Shown: in pieces, positions 52,663-62,036 of the stretch
How positions within the stretch are numbered: position 1 is the first letter of the stretch
Layout: each line of letters begins with the position of its first letter
Assembly (NCBI RefSeq): GCF_036345995.1
Contig: NZ_CP107796.1
Location: forward strand, 62,001-126,000
DNA: 64,000 nucleotides
Source of the DNA: Streptomyces sp. NBC_00557
GTDB taxonomy: Bacteria; Actinomycetota; Actinomycetes; Streptomycetales; Streptomycetaceae
Direction: 5' to 3'
Translations under genes and position numbers: made by a program
The notes under the pieces: generated by a model
Databases searched by the model: none
Seen by the model: only the letters and a program-made list of their open reading frames with translations
What the model was told of the DNA's origin: nothing

Positions 52663-53870
52663 CTGCGACCACGGTGATCACCGGTCTGGGCGTCGCCGCG
52701 CCCAACGGGCTGGGCACCAAGGAGTTCTGGACGGCGACGCTCAGGGGTGAGAGCGGCATCGGCCGCATCGAGCGGTTCGACCCGTCCCGGTATCCGGCGC
52801 GGCTCGCCGGTCAGGTGCGCGGATTCGTCGCCGAGGACCATCTGCCGAGCCGGCTGCTGCCGCAGACCGACCGGATGACCCGGCTGGCCCTCGTGGCCGC
52901 GGACTGGGCGCTGGACGACGCCGGGGTGCGACCCGCCGACCTGCCGCCCTACGACATGGGTGTCGTCACGGCCAGCTCCTGCGGCGGCTTCGAGTTCGGT
53001 CAGAACGAACTGCGCAACCTGTGGAGCAAGGGCAGCCAGTACGTCAGCGCCTACCAGTCGTTCGCCTGGTTCTACGCCGTCAACAGCGGCCAGATCTCGA
53101 TCCGCAACGGAATGAAGGGTCCCAGCGGCGTGGTGGTGAGCGACCAGGCCGGAGGACTCGACGCCGTCGCGCAGGCCCGTCGGCAGATCCGGCGCGGAAC
53201 CCCGCTGATCGTCTCCGGGAGCATCGACGCCTCGATCTGCCCCTGGGGTTGGGTGGCCCAGCTGGCGAGCGGCCGGCTCAGCACCAGCGAGGACCCCGAC
53301 CGCGCCTACCTGCCCTTCGACGCGCAGGCCAACGGTCATGTACCCGGTGAGGGCGGCGCGATCCTCGTCGTGGAGGACGCCGAGTCGGCCCGGCGCCGCG
53401 GCGCGCGGCCCTACGGCGAGATCGCCGGGTACGGGTCCACCTTCGACCCCGCACCGGGCAGCGGCCGCGAGCGGGGCCTCAGGCGGGCCATCGAGCTGGC
53501 GCTGGCCGACGCCGGGGCCGACGCCCGGGACGTCGACGTGGTCTTCGCCGACGCCGCGGGCGTGCCGGAGGAGGACCGTGCCGAGGCCGAGGCCCTCACC
53601 GCGGTGTTCGGCACCCGGGGTGTGCCCGTCACGGCACCGAAGACGATGACCGGGCGGCTGTACTCCGGTGCTGCGCCGCTCGATCTGGCAGCGGCCGTGC
53701 TGGCGATCGCCGACGGGCGGATCCCGCCGACCGTCAACGTCCGGCCGGTCGCCGACTACGGCCTGGACCTGGTCACCGATGCCCCCCGCTCCGCCGAGCT
53801 GCGCACCGCGCTGGTGCTGGCCCGTGGTCACGGCGGCTTCAACTCGGCCATGGTCGTCCGGGCCGCCTGA
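52659..53870 (+). CDS. Chain-length factor (KS-beta)
   Basis: ATG 52659 overlaps the KS-alpha stop (ATGA). The 403-residue protein is a ketosynthase fold without the nucleophile. Gln163 replaces Cys in [12 protein letters not shown], the hallmark of a decarboxylating CLF. With KS-alpha it fixes the chain length; in angucycline systems this is a decaketide. A 112-bp gap follows before the ACP gene. Confidence 0.96.
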   Translation: MTATTVITGLGVAAPNGLGTKEFWTATLRGESGIGRIERFDPSRYPARLAGQVRGFVAEDHLPSRLLPQTDRMTRLALVAADWALDDAGVRPADLPPYDMGVVTASSCGGFEFGQNELRNLWSKGSQYVSAYQSFAWFYAVNSGQISIRNGMKGPSGVVVSDQAGGLDAVAQARRQIRRGTPLIVSGSIDASICPWGWVAQLASGRLSTSEDPDRAYLPFDAQANGHVPGEGGAILVVEDAESARRRGARPYGEIAGYGSTFDPAPGSGRERGLRRAIELALADAGADARDVDVVFADAAGVPEEDRAEAEALTAVFGTRGVPVTAPKTMTGRLYSGAAPLDLAAAVLAIADGRIPPTVNVRPVADYGLDLVTDAPRSAELRTALVLARGHGGFNSAMVVRAA

Positions 53871-53982
53871 CCGGACGCCGGTCGCCGCGGGCCGTGGTCC
53901 GCGGCTTCCCGTGGCGGGCGGCCGGGTCACCCTCCGTGTGCCTCATCCCCCTGCAGCACTAAGAAGAAGGAGTACGACAACC

Positions 53983-54243
53983 GTGCAGTTCACCCTCGAC
54001 GACCTCAAGCGCATCCTCCTGGAGAGCGCCGGCGCCGACGAGAGCGTCGACCTCGACGGCGACATCCTGGACCTTCGCTGGGACGAACTCGGCTACGAGT
54101 CGCTGGCCCTGCTGGAGACCGGCAGCCGCATCGAGCGCGAGTACGGCATCACGTTCGACGAGACGGCGGTCACCGAGGCCGAGACGCCGCGCGCCCTGCT
54201 GGAGGTGGTCAACGCGCAGCTCGGCGCCTCCGCCGCCGCCTGA
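53983..54243 (+). CDS. Acyl carrier protein
   Basis: GTG 53983 lies after AAGGAG, giving 86 residues. The phosphopantetheine arm attaches at Ser40 in WDELGYESLALLETGSRIER. Most type II PKS carriers have D-S-L at this site; here Glu39 precedes Ser. The chain grows on this protein with KS-alpha/CLF. No phosphopantetheinyl transferase gene is in the window, so activation comes from elsewhere. Confidence 0.95.
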   Translation: MQFTLDDLKRILLESAGADESVDLDGDILDLRWDELGYESLALLETGSRIEREYGITFDETAVTEAETPRALLEVVNAQLGASAAA

Positions 54244-54335
54244 CCCCCCTGTTCCCGCTCGGGGCCGGCGGACCCGCACCCGCGCCGCCGGCCCCGGGCG
54301 GCCCCCCGTCCGCATCGCACACAGCCGGAGAAGCC

Positions 54336-55121
54336 ATGACCGAGCACACCTCGCGCGTCGCCGTCGTCACCGGAGCCACCAGCGGCATCGGCCTGGCCGT
54401 CGCCCGAGCCCTGGGCGCCCAGGGCCACCGCGTGTACATCGGCGCCCGCACAGCGGAGAACGTGAGCACCACCGTCAAGCAGCTGCGCGAGCAGGGCGTG
54501 ACCGCCGACGGCAGCGCCGTCGACGTGCGCGACGGAGCCGCGATCCGGCGGTTCGTCCAGGGCGCCGTCGACACCTTCGGCACCATCGACATCCTCGTCA
54601 ACAACGCGGGCCGCTCCGGCGGCGGCGTCACCGCCGACATCGCCGACGAGCTGTGGGACGACGTGATCGACACCAACCTCAACAGCGTCTTCCGCATGAC
54701 CCGGGAGGTCCTCAACACCGGTGGCATGCGCGAGAAGACATGGGGACGCGTCATCAACATCGCCTCCACCGCCGGCAAGCAGGGCGTCGTCCTGGGCGCC
54801 CCCTACTCCGCCTCCAAGCACGGCGTCGTCGGTTTCACCAAGGCCCTCGGCAACGAGCTCGCCCCGACCGGCATCACCGTCAACGCCGTCTGCCCGGGCT
54901 ACGTGGAGACGCCGATGGCCCAGCGCGTCCGCCAGGGGTACGCCGCCGCGTACGACACCAGCGAGGAGGCCATCCTCGAGAAGTTCACGGCGAAGATCCC
55001 GCTCGGCCGCTACTCCACCCCGGAGGAGGTCGCCGGTCTCGTCGCCTACCTCGCCTCCGACACCGCCGCCTCCATCACCTCACAGGCCCTCAACGTCTGC
55101 GGTGGCCTCGGCAACTTCTGA
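54336..55121 (+). CDS. Polyketide ketoreductase (C-9 type)
   Basis: ATG 54336 gives 261 residues. It is a classical SDR: VAVVTGATSGIGLAVARALG binds NADPH, then NNAGRSGGG, with the catalytic Tyr-Lys in YSASKHGVVGFTKALGNELA. It reduces the C-9 ketone of the nascent chain and sets first-ring folding, like UrdD/JadE. Followed by the aromatase after 51 bp. Confidence 0.95.
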   Translation: MTEHTSRVAVVTGATSGIGLAVARALGAQGHRVYIGARTAENVSTTVKQLREQGVTADGSAVDVRDGAAIRRFVQGAVDTFGTIDILVNNAGRSGGGVTADIADELWDDVIDTNLNSVFRMTREVLNTGGMREKTWGRVINIASTAGKQGVVLGAPYSASKHGVVGFTKALGNELAPTGITVNAVCPGYVETPMAQRVRQGYAAAYDTSEEAILEKFTAKIPLGRYSTPEEVAGLVAYLASDTAASITSQALNVCGGLGNF

Positions 55122-55172
55122 CACCGACCGGCCGGGGCAGTCAGCCCGATCCCCGAAGGAGAGAACCCCTAC

Positions 55173-56108
55173 ATGACTACGCGTCAGGTCGAGCACGAGA
55201 TCACCGCCGAGGCCCCCGCCGCCACCGTCTACCGGCTGATCGCCGAGGTGGAGAACTGGCCCCGGATCTTCCCGCCCACCATCTACGTCGACCACGTCGA
55301 ACGCGGCGCCGCCGACGAGCGCATCCGCATCTGGGCCACCGCCAACGGCGAGGCCAAGAGCTGGACGTCGCGCCGCACCCTGGACGCGGACAACCTGCGC
55401 ATCACCTTCCGCCAGGAGGTGTCCGCCCCGCCGGTCGCCGCCATGGGCGGCACCTGGATCATCGAGCCGCTGTCGGACACGAGGTCCCGGATCCGGCTGC
55501 TGCACGACTACCGGGCGGTCGACGACGACCCGCGCAGCCTGGAGTGGATCGATCAGGCCGTCGACCGCAACTCCCGCTCCGAACTGGCCGCACTGAAGAC
55601 GAACGTCGAACTCGCCCAGGAAGCCGGGGACATCACGTTCTCCTTCGAGGACACCGTGCACATCGCCGGCTCCGCCAAGGACGCCTACGACTTCGTCAAC
55701 GACGCCCACCTGTGGCAGGAACGGCTGCCGCACGTGGCCCGTGTCCGCTTCGAGGAGCCCGCGCCGGGACTGCAGGTCCTGGAGATGGACACCCGCGCCA
55801 AGGACGGCTCCACGCACACCACGAAGTCCTACCGGGTGGCCTTTCCGCACCACCGGATCGCCTACAAGCAGGTCACGCTGCCCGCGCTGATGACCCTGCA
55901 CACCGGGATCTGGACCTTCACGGAGCAGGACGGGGGCGTCGCCGCCACCTCGCAGCACACGGTGGTGCTCAACACCGGCAACATCGCGACGGTGCTGGGG
56001 CCCGAGGCCACCGTGGCCGACGCCCGCGCGTACGTCCAGGGCGCGCTGAGCGCCAACAGCCGCGCGACCCTGAACCACGCCAAGGACTACGCCGAGAGCA
56101 GGCGCTGA
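55173..56108 (+). CDS. Aromatase/cyclase, didomain
   Basis: ATG 55173 follows AAGGAGAG. The 311-residue protein has two START/SRPBCC domains: residues 1-150 (EHEITAEAPAATVYRLIAEV, then NWPRIFPPTIYVDHVE) and 160-305 (GSAKDAYDFVNDAHLWQERL). This didomain form dehydrates and aromatises the first ring, as UrdL/JadD. The stop is 2 bp before the oxygenase-reductase gene. Confidence 0.93.
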   Translation: MTTRQVEHEITAEAPAATVYRLIAEVENWPRIFPPTIYVDHVERGAADERIRIWATANGEAKSWTSRRTLDADNLRITFRQEVSAPPVAAMGGTWIIEPLSDTRSRIRLLHDYRAVDDDPRSLEWIDQAVDRNSRSELAALKTNVELAQEAGDITFSFEDTVHIAGSAKDAYDFVNDAHLWQERLPHVARVRFEEPAPGLQVLEMDTRAKDGSTHTTKSYRVAFPHHRIAYKQVTLPALMTLHTGIWTFTEQDGGVAATSQHTVVLNTGNIATVLGPEATVADARAYVQGALSANSRATLNHAKDYAESRR

Positions 56109-56110
56109 CC

Positions 56111-58456
56111 ATGACCGGGCTCACGCTGGACACCGACGTCGTCGTGGTCGGAGCCGGCCCCGTCGGGCTGATGCTCGCGGGCGAACTGCGCACCGGCGGC
56201 GCGCGGGTGACCGTGCTGGAACGGCTGGCCCGGCCCACGACCGAGTCCAGGGCCTCGACACTCCACGCCCGCACGATGGAGCTGCTGGACCAGCGAGGCC
56301 TGCTGGAGAGGTTCGGGGAACTGCCCAACGACGTCCGGGGCCACTTCGGCGGGATCCCGCTGGACCTGCGGCTGCCCGGTCCGCACCCGGGCCAGTGGAA
56401 GGTGCCGCAGACGCGCACCGAGGCGATCCTCGCCCAGTGGGCGGTCGGCCTCGGCGCGCAGCTGCGGCGCAGCCACGAGGTCACCGGGCTCGCGGAGCAC
56501 CGGGACCACGTGGAGGTCGAGGCCGAACGGCCCGGTGGCGGCACACTGCAACTGCGCGCCGGGTACGTGGTGGGCTGCGACGGCGAACACAGCACCGTCC
56601 GCCGTCTGGCCGGCATCGACTTCCCCGGGCACGAGGCCTTAAGGGAGCTGATCCGCGCCGACGTGGCCGGTATCGACATCCCCGACCGCCGCTTCGAGCG
56701 CCTGCAGAAGGGCCTGGCGATCGCCGCGCGCCGCAGCGACGGGGTGACCCGGGTGATGGTCCACGCCTACGGGCGCGCGCCGCAACACCGCACCGGAGAA
56801 CCGGAGTTCGCCGAGGTGTGCGAGGTGTGGCGGCACGTCACCGGGGAGGAGATCAGCGGCGGCACCCCGCTGTGGCTCAACGCCTTCGGCGACGCCTCCC
56901 GGCTGGCCGCCCGCTACCGCGCAGGCCGGGTCCTGCTCGCCGGCGACGCGGCCCACCAGCAGATGCCGGTCGGCGGCCAGGCCCTCAACCTGGGACTGCA
57001 GGACGCGGTCAACCTGGGCTGGAAGCTGGCAGCCGTCGTACGGGGCAGGGCGCCGGAGAGCCTGCTGGACACCTACCACCGCGAGCGGCACGCCGTCGGC
57101 GCCCGGGTGCTCAGGGGCATCGAGGCCCAGACCACCCTGCTGCTGGGCGGGCCCGAGGTGGAGGCGATGCGTGAGGTCCTGGCCGAACTGGGCGGCCACG
57201 AGCGGGTACGGCGGCACCTCGCCGGAACGATCAGCGGCCTGGACGTCCGCTACGACCTCGGCGCGGACCGCCACCCGCAGATCGGCGCCCGCCTGGAGCC
57301 CGCACCCCTCGTCACCGCCGACGGTCCCACGACGACGGCCGCGCTGCTGCGCTCGGGACGTGGGCTGCTGCTGGACCTCACGGGCGACTCCACCCGCCAC
57401 GCAAGCCTGCGCCGGGAGTGCGGCCCCTGGCTGGACCGGGTGGACCTGGTCGCGGCCGAGCCCGCCCCGGGCGCAGAGGGCCACGAACGGGACGCGTACC
57501 TGCTGCGCCCCGACGGCCACGTCGTCTGGGCGGCGACCGCCTCGGGTCCGGACGGGCCCGCCGAGGCCCTCCGGACGTGGTTCGGCCCGCTGGCCTTCAC
57601 CCCGCAGGCGACCGGTCCCGGCACAGCGGCGCGACCACGCCCCGCACAACCCCGCGCCGATCAGTACCACCGACAAGAGGGAGGAGACACGCACATGGGC
57701 AGGCTCACGGGCAGGACGGCGCTGGTCACCGGGGCCAGCCGGGGCATCGGCCGGGCGACGGCGATCCGGCTGGCCGGCGAAGGCGCCCTGGTCGCCGTGC
57801 ACTGCGCGACCAACCGCGACGCGGCCGAGGAGGTCGTGGCGGCCATCGAGAAGGACGGCGGACGGGCCTTCGCCATACAGGCCGAACTCGGCGTCCCCGG
57901 CGACGTCCACGAGTTGTTCCTCGCGCTGGAGCGGGGACTGAAGGAACGCACCGGGTCCACCGACCTGAACATCCTGGTCAACAACGCGGGCCGGATGGGC
58001 GGTGTTCCGTTCGAGAAGATGACCCCGGAGGAGTTCGACCGGTTGTTCGCGGTCAACGCCAAGGCGCCGTACTTCATCATCCAGCGGGCCCTGGCGAACC
58101 TCACCACCGGCGGCCGGATCATCAACATCTCGTCCGGGCTGACCCGTTTCGCCAACCCCGACGAGATCGCCTACGCGATGACCAAGGGGGCCGTGGAACA
58201 GCTTGCCCTGCACTTCGCGAAAGCACTGGCGCCCCGCGGGATCACCATCAACAGTGTCGCGCCCGGCATCACGCGCAACGGCAACCCGCTGTTCGACGTG
58301 CCGGAGGCGGTCGATCAGATGGCCCGGTTGTCCGCGTTCAACCGGGTCGGCGAGCCCGAGGACGTCGCCGACGTGGTGGCCTTCCTCGCCTCGGACGACA
58401 GCCGCTGGGTGACCGGCGCCTTCCTCGACGCCACCGGCGGCACCCTGCTCGGCTGA
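56111..58456 (+). CDS. Fused FAD oxygenase-SDR reductase (UrdM/PgaM-like)
   Basis: ATG 56111 gives 781 residues in one frame. Residues 1-500 are an FAD monooxygenase (VVVVGAGPVGLMLAGELRTG, CDGEHSTVRRLAGIDFPGH, LLAGDAAHQQMPVGGQALNL). Residues 529-781 are an SDR (TALVTGASRGIGRATAIRLA, NNAGRMGGV, Tyr-Lys in IAYAMTKGAV). PgaM and UrdM share this fusion, acting in C-12b dehydration and C-6 ketoreduction or related steps of angucyclines. A strong ribosome site, AGGGAGGAG, precedes an in-frame ATG at 57695, which would release the SDR alone. Codon 177 is TTA, so full-length translation may need bldA. The open frame extends upstream to 54653 but only as antisense-like overlap. Confidence 0.93.
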   Translation: MTGLTLDTDVVVVGAGPVGLMLAGELRTGGARVTVLERLARPTTESRASTLHARTMELLDQRGLLERFGELPNDVRGHFGGIPLDLRLPGPHPGQWKVPQTRTEAILAQWAVGLGAQLRRSHEVTGLAEHRDHVEVEAERPGGGTLQLRAGYVVGCDGEHSTVRRLAGIDFPGHEALRELIRADVAGIDIPDRRFERLQKGLAIAARRSDGVTRVMVHAYGRAPQHRTGEPEFAEVCEVWRHVTGEEISGGTPLWLNAFGDASRLAARYRAGRVLLAGDAAHQQMPVGGQALNLGLQDAVNLGWKLAAVVRGRAPESLLDTYHRERHAVGARVLRGIEAQTTLLLGGPEVEAMREVLAELGGHERVRRHLAGTISGLDVRYDLGADRHPQIGARLEPAPLVTADGPTTTAALLRSGRGLLLDLTGDSTRHASLRRECGPWLDRVDLVAAEPAPGAEGHERDAYLLRPDGHVVWAATASGPDGPAEALRTWFGPLAFTPQATGPGTAARPRPAQPRADQYHRQEGGDTHMGRLTGRTALVTGASRGIGRATAIRLAGEGALVAVHCATNRDAAEEVVAAIEKDGGRAFAIQAELGVPGDVHELFLALERGLKERTGSTDLNILVNNAGRMGGVPFEKMTPEEFDRLFAVNAKAPYFIIQRALANLTTGGRIINISSGLTRFANPDEIAYAMTKGAVEQLALHFAKALAPRGITINSVAPGITRNGNPLFDVPEAVDQMARLSAFNRVGEPEDVADVVAFLASDDSRWVTGAFLDATGGTLLG
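57695..58456 (+). CDS. Separate SDR product from the internal start of the PgaM-like gene
   Basis: ATG 57695 begins MGRLTGRTALVTGAS with AGGGAGGAG 8-16 bp upstream, inside the longer gene and in the same frame, and yields 253 residues. PgaM is reported to make a stand-alone reductase by internal initiation, which associates with the full-length protein (recalled literature). This product would not include the TTA codon. It is listed because the ribosome site is stronger than most in this window. Confidence 0.65.
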   Translation: MGRLTGRTALVTGASRGIGRATAIRLAGEGALVAVHCATNRDAAEEVVAAIEKDGGRAFAIQAELGVPGDVHELFLALERGLKERTGSTDLNILVNNAGRMGGVPFEKMTPEEFDRLFAVNAKAPYFIIQRALANLTTGGRIINISSGLTRFANPDEIAYAMTKGAVEQLALHFAKALAPRGITINSVAPGITRNGNPLFDVPEAVDQMARLSAFNRVGEPEDVADVVAFLASDDSRWVTGAFLDATGGTLLG

Positions 58457-58544
58457 CCGGCCCGGCGCCCTCCGCCCGGCTCGCCGTCAGGTCGCGGTCG
58501 GCCGGGCACGCCCCGTCATCGTCAACCCTCCTTTCGGAGCCCCC

Positions 58545-60005
58545 GTGAAACCTTCGACGCACCAACCGGCCGGCTCCCCGGATGCGGCACCCGGGTCCTG
58601 GGACGCCGGACAGCGGGGCCTGCTGCTGGTCCTGGCCGGCAACATGCTGATCGACTCCCTCGAGGTGTCGACGGCGATGGTCGCGCTGCCGTCCATCGGC
58701 CGGGACCTCGGCCTGCCGCTGACGGCCCTTCAGGGCGTCGTCACCGGCTTCGCCCTGGGTTTCGGCGCGCTGCTGCTGTTCGGCGCCCGTGTGGTGGAGC
58801 GACTGGGCAGGCGTCCGGTGTACCTGGCGGCGCTGGTGGGCTTCGCCGCCGCATCCGTGGCCGGCGGCCTGGCCGACGGGCCCGCCCTGCTCATCGCCTG
58901 CCGGGTGGTGAAGGGGTTCTGCGCCGCGCTCACCGCGCCCACCGGCCTGACCATCATCACCACGGCCTACCCGGAGGGCCCCGCCCGCTCCCGGGCCGTG
59001 TCGGTGTACGCCTTCGTCGGCGCCTGCGGGTTCACGGGCGGGCTCCTGCTGTCGGGGCTGCTGACCGAGGTGGGCTGGCGCTGGACGTTCCTGTTCCCGG
59101 CACCGGTGGTGCTGGTGCTGTTCGCCTTCGGCCTGCGGCTGATCCCAGGTGGCCGACCCGACGGGCCGGCGCGCCGCTTGGACCTCTCCGGCGCGGCGAC
59201 GCTGACCGGTGGCCTGGCGGCCCTGGTGACCGGCATCGTCCAGGTGCCCGGGCGCGGCTGGGGCAGCCCACTCGTCTTCGGCTCGTTCACGGCTGCCGCC
59301 GCGCTGCTGGCCGCCCTCCTCCTGGTGGAGCGCACGGCGGCCGACCCGCTCCTGCGCCCCGCCCTGCTGGCCCACCGGGGCCTGCTGCGGGCGATGCTGG
59401 GCGCCGTCGCGCTGAACGGCTCGTACCTCGGGCTGCTGCTGGTGGCCACATTCCAGTTGCAGACCACCGAGGGCTGGTCACCGGCGCGCACCGCCCTCGC
59501 CCTGCTGCCCGCGAGTCTTCCACTGGTGGTGACCGCGCCCCTGTCCGGGCGGATGATCGAGCGGTTCGGCACTCGCCGGCTGATCGCCCTGGGCGCCCCG
59601 GCGCCGCTGCTGGGCCACCTGCTGTACCTGCGGGCGCTCACCCCGCACCCCTCGTACGCCACGGACGTCCTGCCCGCCATGCTGCTGGTCGGGGTCGGCT
59701 TCGCACTGTGCTTCACCTCCTTGAACGTGCAGGCGGCGGCCGCGGTACCGGCCGCGGACCGGCCGGCGGCCACGGGCCACTACCAGACCGCGGTGCAGAC
59801 GGCCGCCGTGCTCGCGCCCGCGCTGGTGGCGGCTGTGCTGCTGTCGTCCGGCGCTCCGGGCGCCCCCGTGGCCGAGGGCTACCGGCCCGCGGTGTGGCTG
59901 GTCGTCGCGCTCGGGGCACTGGGGCCCGTGGCCGCGTCGGTGCGTCCCGTGCGCCGTTCCGCCTCCGGCCGCGCCGCCGAACCGCGCCTGACCGCGCGCC
60001 CGTGA
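58545..60005 (+). CDS. MFS exporter, DHA2/EmrB-like
   Basis: GTG 58545 follows CGGAGC and gives 486 residues with about 13 or 14 membrane helices. The MFS motif GARVVERLGRRPVYLAALVG lies between helices 2 and 3, and GWRWTFLFPAPVVLVLF marks helix 6 of drug:H+ antiporters. Located between tailoring and carboxylase genes it is the probable exporter and self-resistance protein for the cluster product, comparable to UrdJ. Confidence 0.9.
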   Translation: MKPSTHQPAGSPDAAPGSWDAGQRGLLLVLAGNMLIDSLEVSTAMVALPSIGRDLGLPLTALQGVVTGFALGFGALLLFGARVVERLGRRPVYLAALVGFAAASVAGGLADGPALLIACRVVKGFCAALTAPTGLTIITTAYPEGPARSRAVSVYAFVGACGFTGGLLLSGLLTEVGWRWTFLFPAPVVLVLFAFGLRLIPGGRPDGPARRLDLSGAATLTGGLAALVTGIVQVPGRGWGSPLVFGSFTAAAALLAALLLVERTAADPLLRPALLAHRGLLRAMLGAVALNGSYLGLLLVATFQLQTTEGWSPARTALALLPASLPLVVTAPLSGRMIERFGTRRLIALGAPAPLLGHLLYLRALTPHPSYATDVLPAMLLVGVGFALCFTSLNVQAAAAVPAADRPAATGHYQTAVQTAAVLAPALVAAVLLSSGAPGAPVAEGYRPAVWLVVALGALGPVAASVRPVRRSASGRAAEPRLTARP

Positions 60006-60118
60006 CCCGCTCACCCCTGGATCGGTGGCCGACCGATCCAGGGGACCCGTACCCGTCCTTCCCCCCGGCACGGGCGATTGCCGCCGGGCCAGAAGAGAAA
60101 CTCAGGAGCTGCGACTCG

Positions 60119-61699
60119 ATGACCACAGCGACCCCCCGGTCCGTCGACGCCCCGGAACGCGACGGGCTCACGGAACTCACGCACATCAAGGAACAGGTGC
60201 TCCACGGCCCTGACCCGGCCGCCACCGAACAGCAGCACGCCAAGGGCAAGCTGACGGCGCGGGAGCGGATCGACCTGCTGCTGGACCCGGGCTCCTTTCA
60301 CGAAGTGGAACCGCTGCGGCGGCACCGGGCCACCGGTTTCGGCCTGGAGCACAAACGTCCCTACACCGACGGTGTGATCACCGGCTGGGGCACGGTGCAC
60401 GGGCGCACGGTGTTCGTCTACGCGCACGATTTCCGCATCTTCGGTGGAGCCCTGGGCGAGGCCCACGCCGCCAAGATTCACAAGATCATGGACATGGCCC
60501 TGTCCGCGGGCGCGCCGCTGGTGTCGCTCAACGACGGGGCGGGCGCCCGCATCCAGGAGGGTGTCACGGCGCTCGCCGGCTACGGCGGCATCTTCGAGCG
60601 CAACACCCGGGCCTCGGGAGTCATCCCGCAGATCAGCGTGATGCTCGGCCCCTGCGCGGGTGGTGCCGCCTACTCGCCCGCGTTGACGGACTTCGTCTTC
60701 ATGGTCCGGGGCACCTCGCAGATGTTCGTCACCGGGCCCGACGTGGTGCAGGCCGTCACCGGCGAGCGGATCACCCATGACCGGCTCGGCGGGGGCGACG
60801 TGCACGGCGGGACCTCAGGCGTCGCCCACTTCGTCCACGACGACGAGGCAGGCTGCCTGGAGGACGTGCGCCACCTGCTGTCGCTGCTGCCGGCCAACAA
60901 CCGGGAGCTGCCGCCCCGCACACCGTGCGACGACCCCAAGGACCGTTCGGGCGAGGCGCTGTTGGACGTCGTGCCCACCGATCCCGGCCGCAGCTACGAC
61001 ATACGTGCCGTGATCGAGGAGATCGCCGATCACGGCGAGTACGTCGAGGTCCACGCCGGCTGGGCTCGCAACGTCGTGTGCGCCCTCGCCCGGCTCGGCG
61101 GCGAGACCGTCGGCGTCGTGGCCAACCAGCCCGCCGTCCTTGCGGGCGTCCTGGACGTCCACGCCAGCGAGAAGGCGGCCCGCTTCGTGCAGTTCTGTGA
61201 CGCCTTCAACATCCCACTGGTCACACTGGTGGACGTGCCGGGCTTCCTGCCGGGCGTCGACCAGGAACACGGCGGCATCATCCGGCACGGCGCGAAGCTG
61301 CTGTACGCCTACTGCAACGCGACCGTGCCCCGCGTCTCGGTGGTGCTGCGCAAGGCCTACGGCGGCGCCTACATCGTGATGGACTCGCGCTCCATCGGCG
61401 CCGACCTCGCACTGGCCTGGCCCGGCAACGAGATCGCCGTCATGGGCGCCGAGGGCGCCGCGAACGTCATCTTCCGGCGGGAGATCCAGTCCGCCGAAGA
61501 CCCCGAAGCCGTACGGGAGCAGAAGATCAAGGAGTACCGGGCGCAGCTCATGCACCCGTACTACGCCGCCGAACGGGGTCTGGTGGACGACGTCATCGAT
61601 CCGCGCCGCACGCGGGAGATCCTCGTCGACGCACTGGCGATGCTGCGCGAGAAGCACGCCGAACTGCCCTCCCGCAAGCACGGCAACCCGCCGCAGTGA
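60119..61699 (+). CDS. Acyl-CoA carboxylase carboxyltransferase (beta) subunit
   Basis: ATG 60119 lies after CAGGAG and gives 526 residues. It is a crotonase-fold carboxyltransferase: KLTARERIDLLLDPGSFHEV, GFGLEHKRPYTDGVITGWG, GPCAGGAAYSPALTDFVFM, and VDVPGFLPGVDQEHGGIIRH with the CoA and biotin sites. It moves carboxyl from biotin on the alpha chain at 47568 to acetyl- or propionyl-CoA. It overlaps the epsilon gene by 4 bp. The homologue in jadomycin is JadN, whose exact role is debated. Confidence 0.93.
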   Translation: MTTATPRSVDAPERDGLTELTHIKEQVLHGPDPAATEQQHAKGKLTARERIDLLLDPGSFHEVEPLRRHRATGFGLEHKRPYTDGVITGWGTVHGRTVFVYAHDFRIFGGALGEAHAAKIHKIMDMALSAGAPLVSLNDGAGARIQEGVTALAGYGGIFERNTRASGVIPQISVMLGPCAGGAAYSPALTDFVFMVRGTSQMFVTGPDVVQAVTGERITHDRLGGGDVHGGTSGVAHFVHDDEAGCLEDVRHLLSLLPANNRELPPRTPCDDPKDRSGEALLDVVPTDPGRSYDIRAVIEEIADHGEYVEVHAGWARNVVCALARLGGETVGVVANQPAVLAGVLDVHASEKAARFVQFCDAFNIPLVTLVDVPGFLPGVDQEHGGIIRHGAKLLYAYCNATVPRVSVVLRKAYGGAYIVMDSRSIGADLALAWPGNEIAVMGAEGAANVIFRREIQSAEDPEAVREQKIKEYRAQLMHPYYAAERGLVDDVIDPRRTREILVDALAMLREKHAELPSRKHGNPPQ

Positions 61700-61992
61700 G
61701 CACGCAGGAACGAAGGGAACACCACCGCATGCACCGCGAGGAGACCGCGGACACCGCTCCCGTGATCCGCGTCATCCGCGGCGAGGCCGGTCCGGAGGAG
61801 CTCGCCGCGCTCACCGTCGTCCTGCTGCTGTCCGCCCGCGGCCCGGCTCTCTCCGGGGTGGAGCCGGCCGCGCAGCGCGCGCACCGGCCGGCCACCTGGC
61901 GCCGCCTGGAGCGGGCTTTGAACCACCGCAGCGCGCGCAGCTGGCGCAACGAGCTGCACCGCACCCGGCCGCCGTCCGCAGCCGGTGTCTGA
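61696..61992 (+). CDS. Acyl-CoA carboxylase epsilon-like subunit
   Basis: GTG 61696 overlaps the beta stop (GTGA) and gives 98 residues. The middle contains IRVIRGEAGPEELAALTVVL, the short signature of AccE/PccE epsilon proteins that stabilise actinobacterial carboxylases. The C-terminus WRRLERALNHRSARSWRNEL is longer than usual and basic. Coupled to the beta gene. Confidence 0.8.
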   Translation: MSTQERREHHRMHREETADTAPVIRVIRGEAGPEELAALTVVLLLSARGPALSGVEPAAQRAHRPATWRRLERALNHRSARSWRNELHRTRPPSAAGV

Positions 61993-62036
61993 ACCCCGGC
62001 ATCACAGCGCACCACCGACCCTCGAGGAGTGACCCG

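Noticed and set aside
54653..56110. A very long open frame (54653-58456) that would make a 1267-residue protein
   Set aside because: Only the part from 56111 has real homology. Upstream the KR and aromatase genes occupy the other frame and this stretch is Arg/His/Pro-rich shadow sequence.
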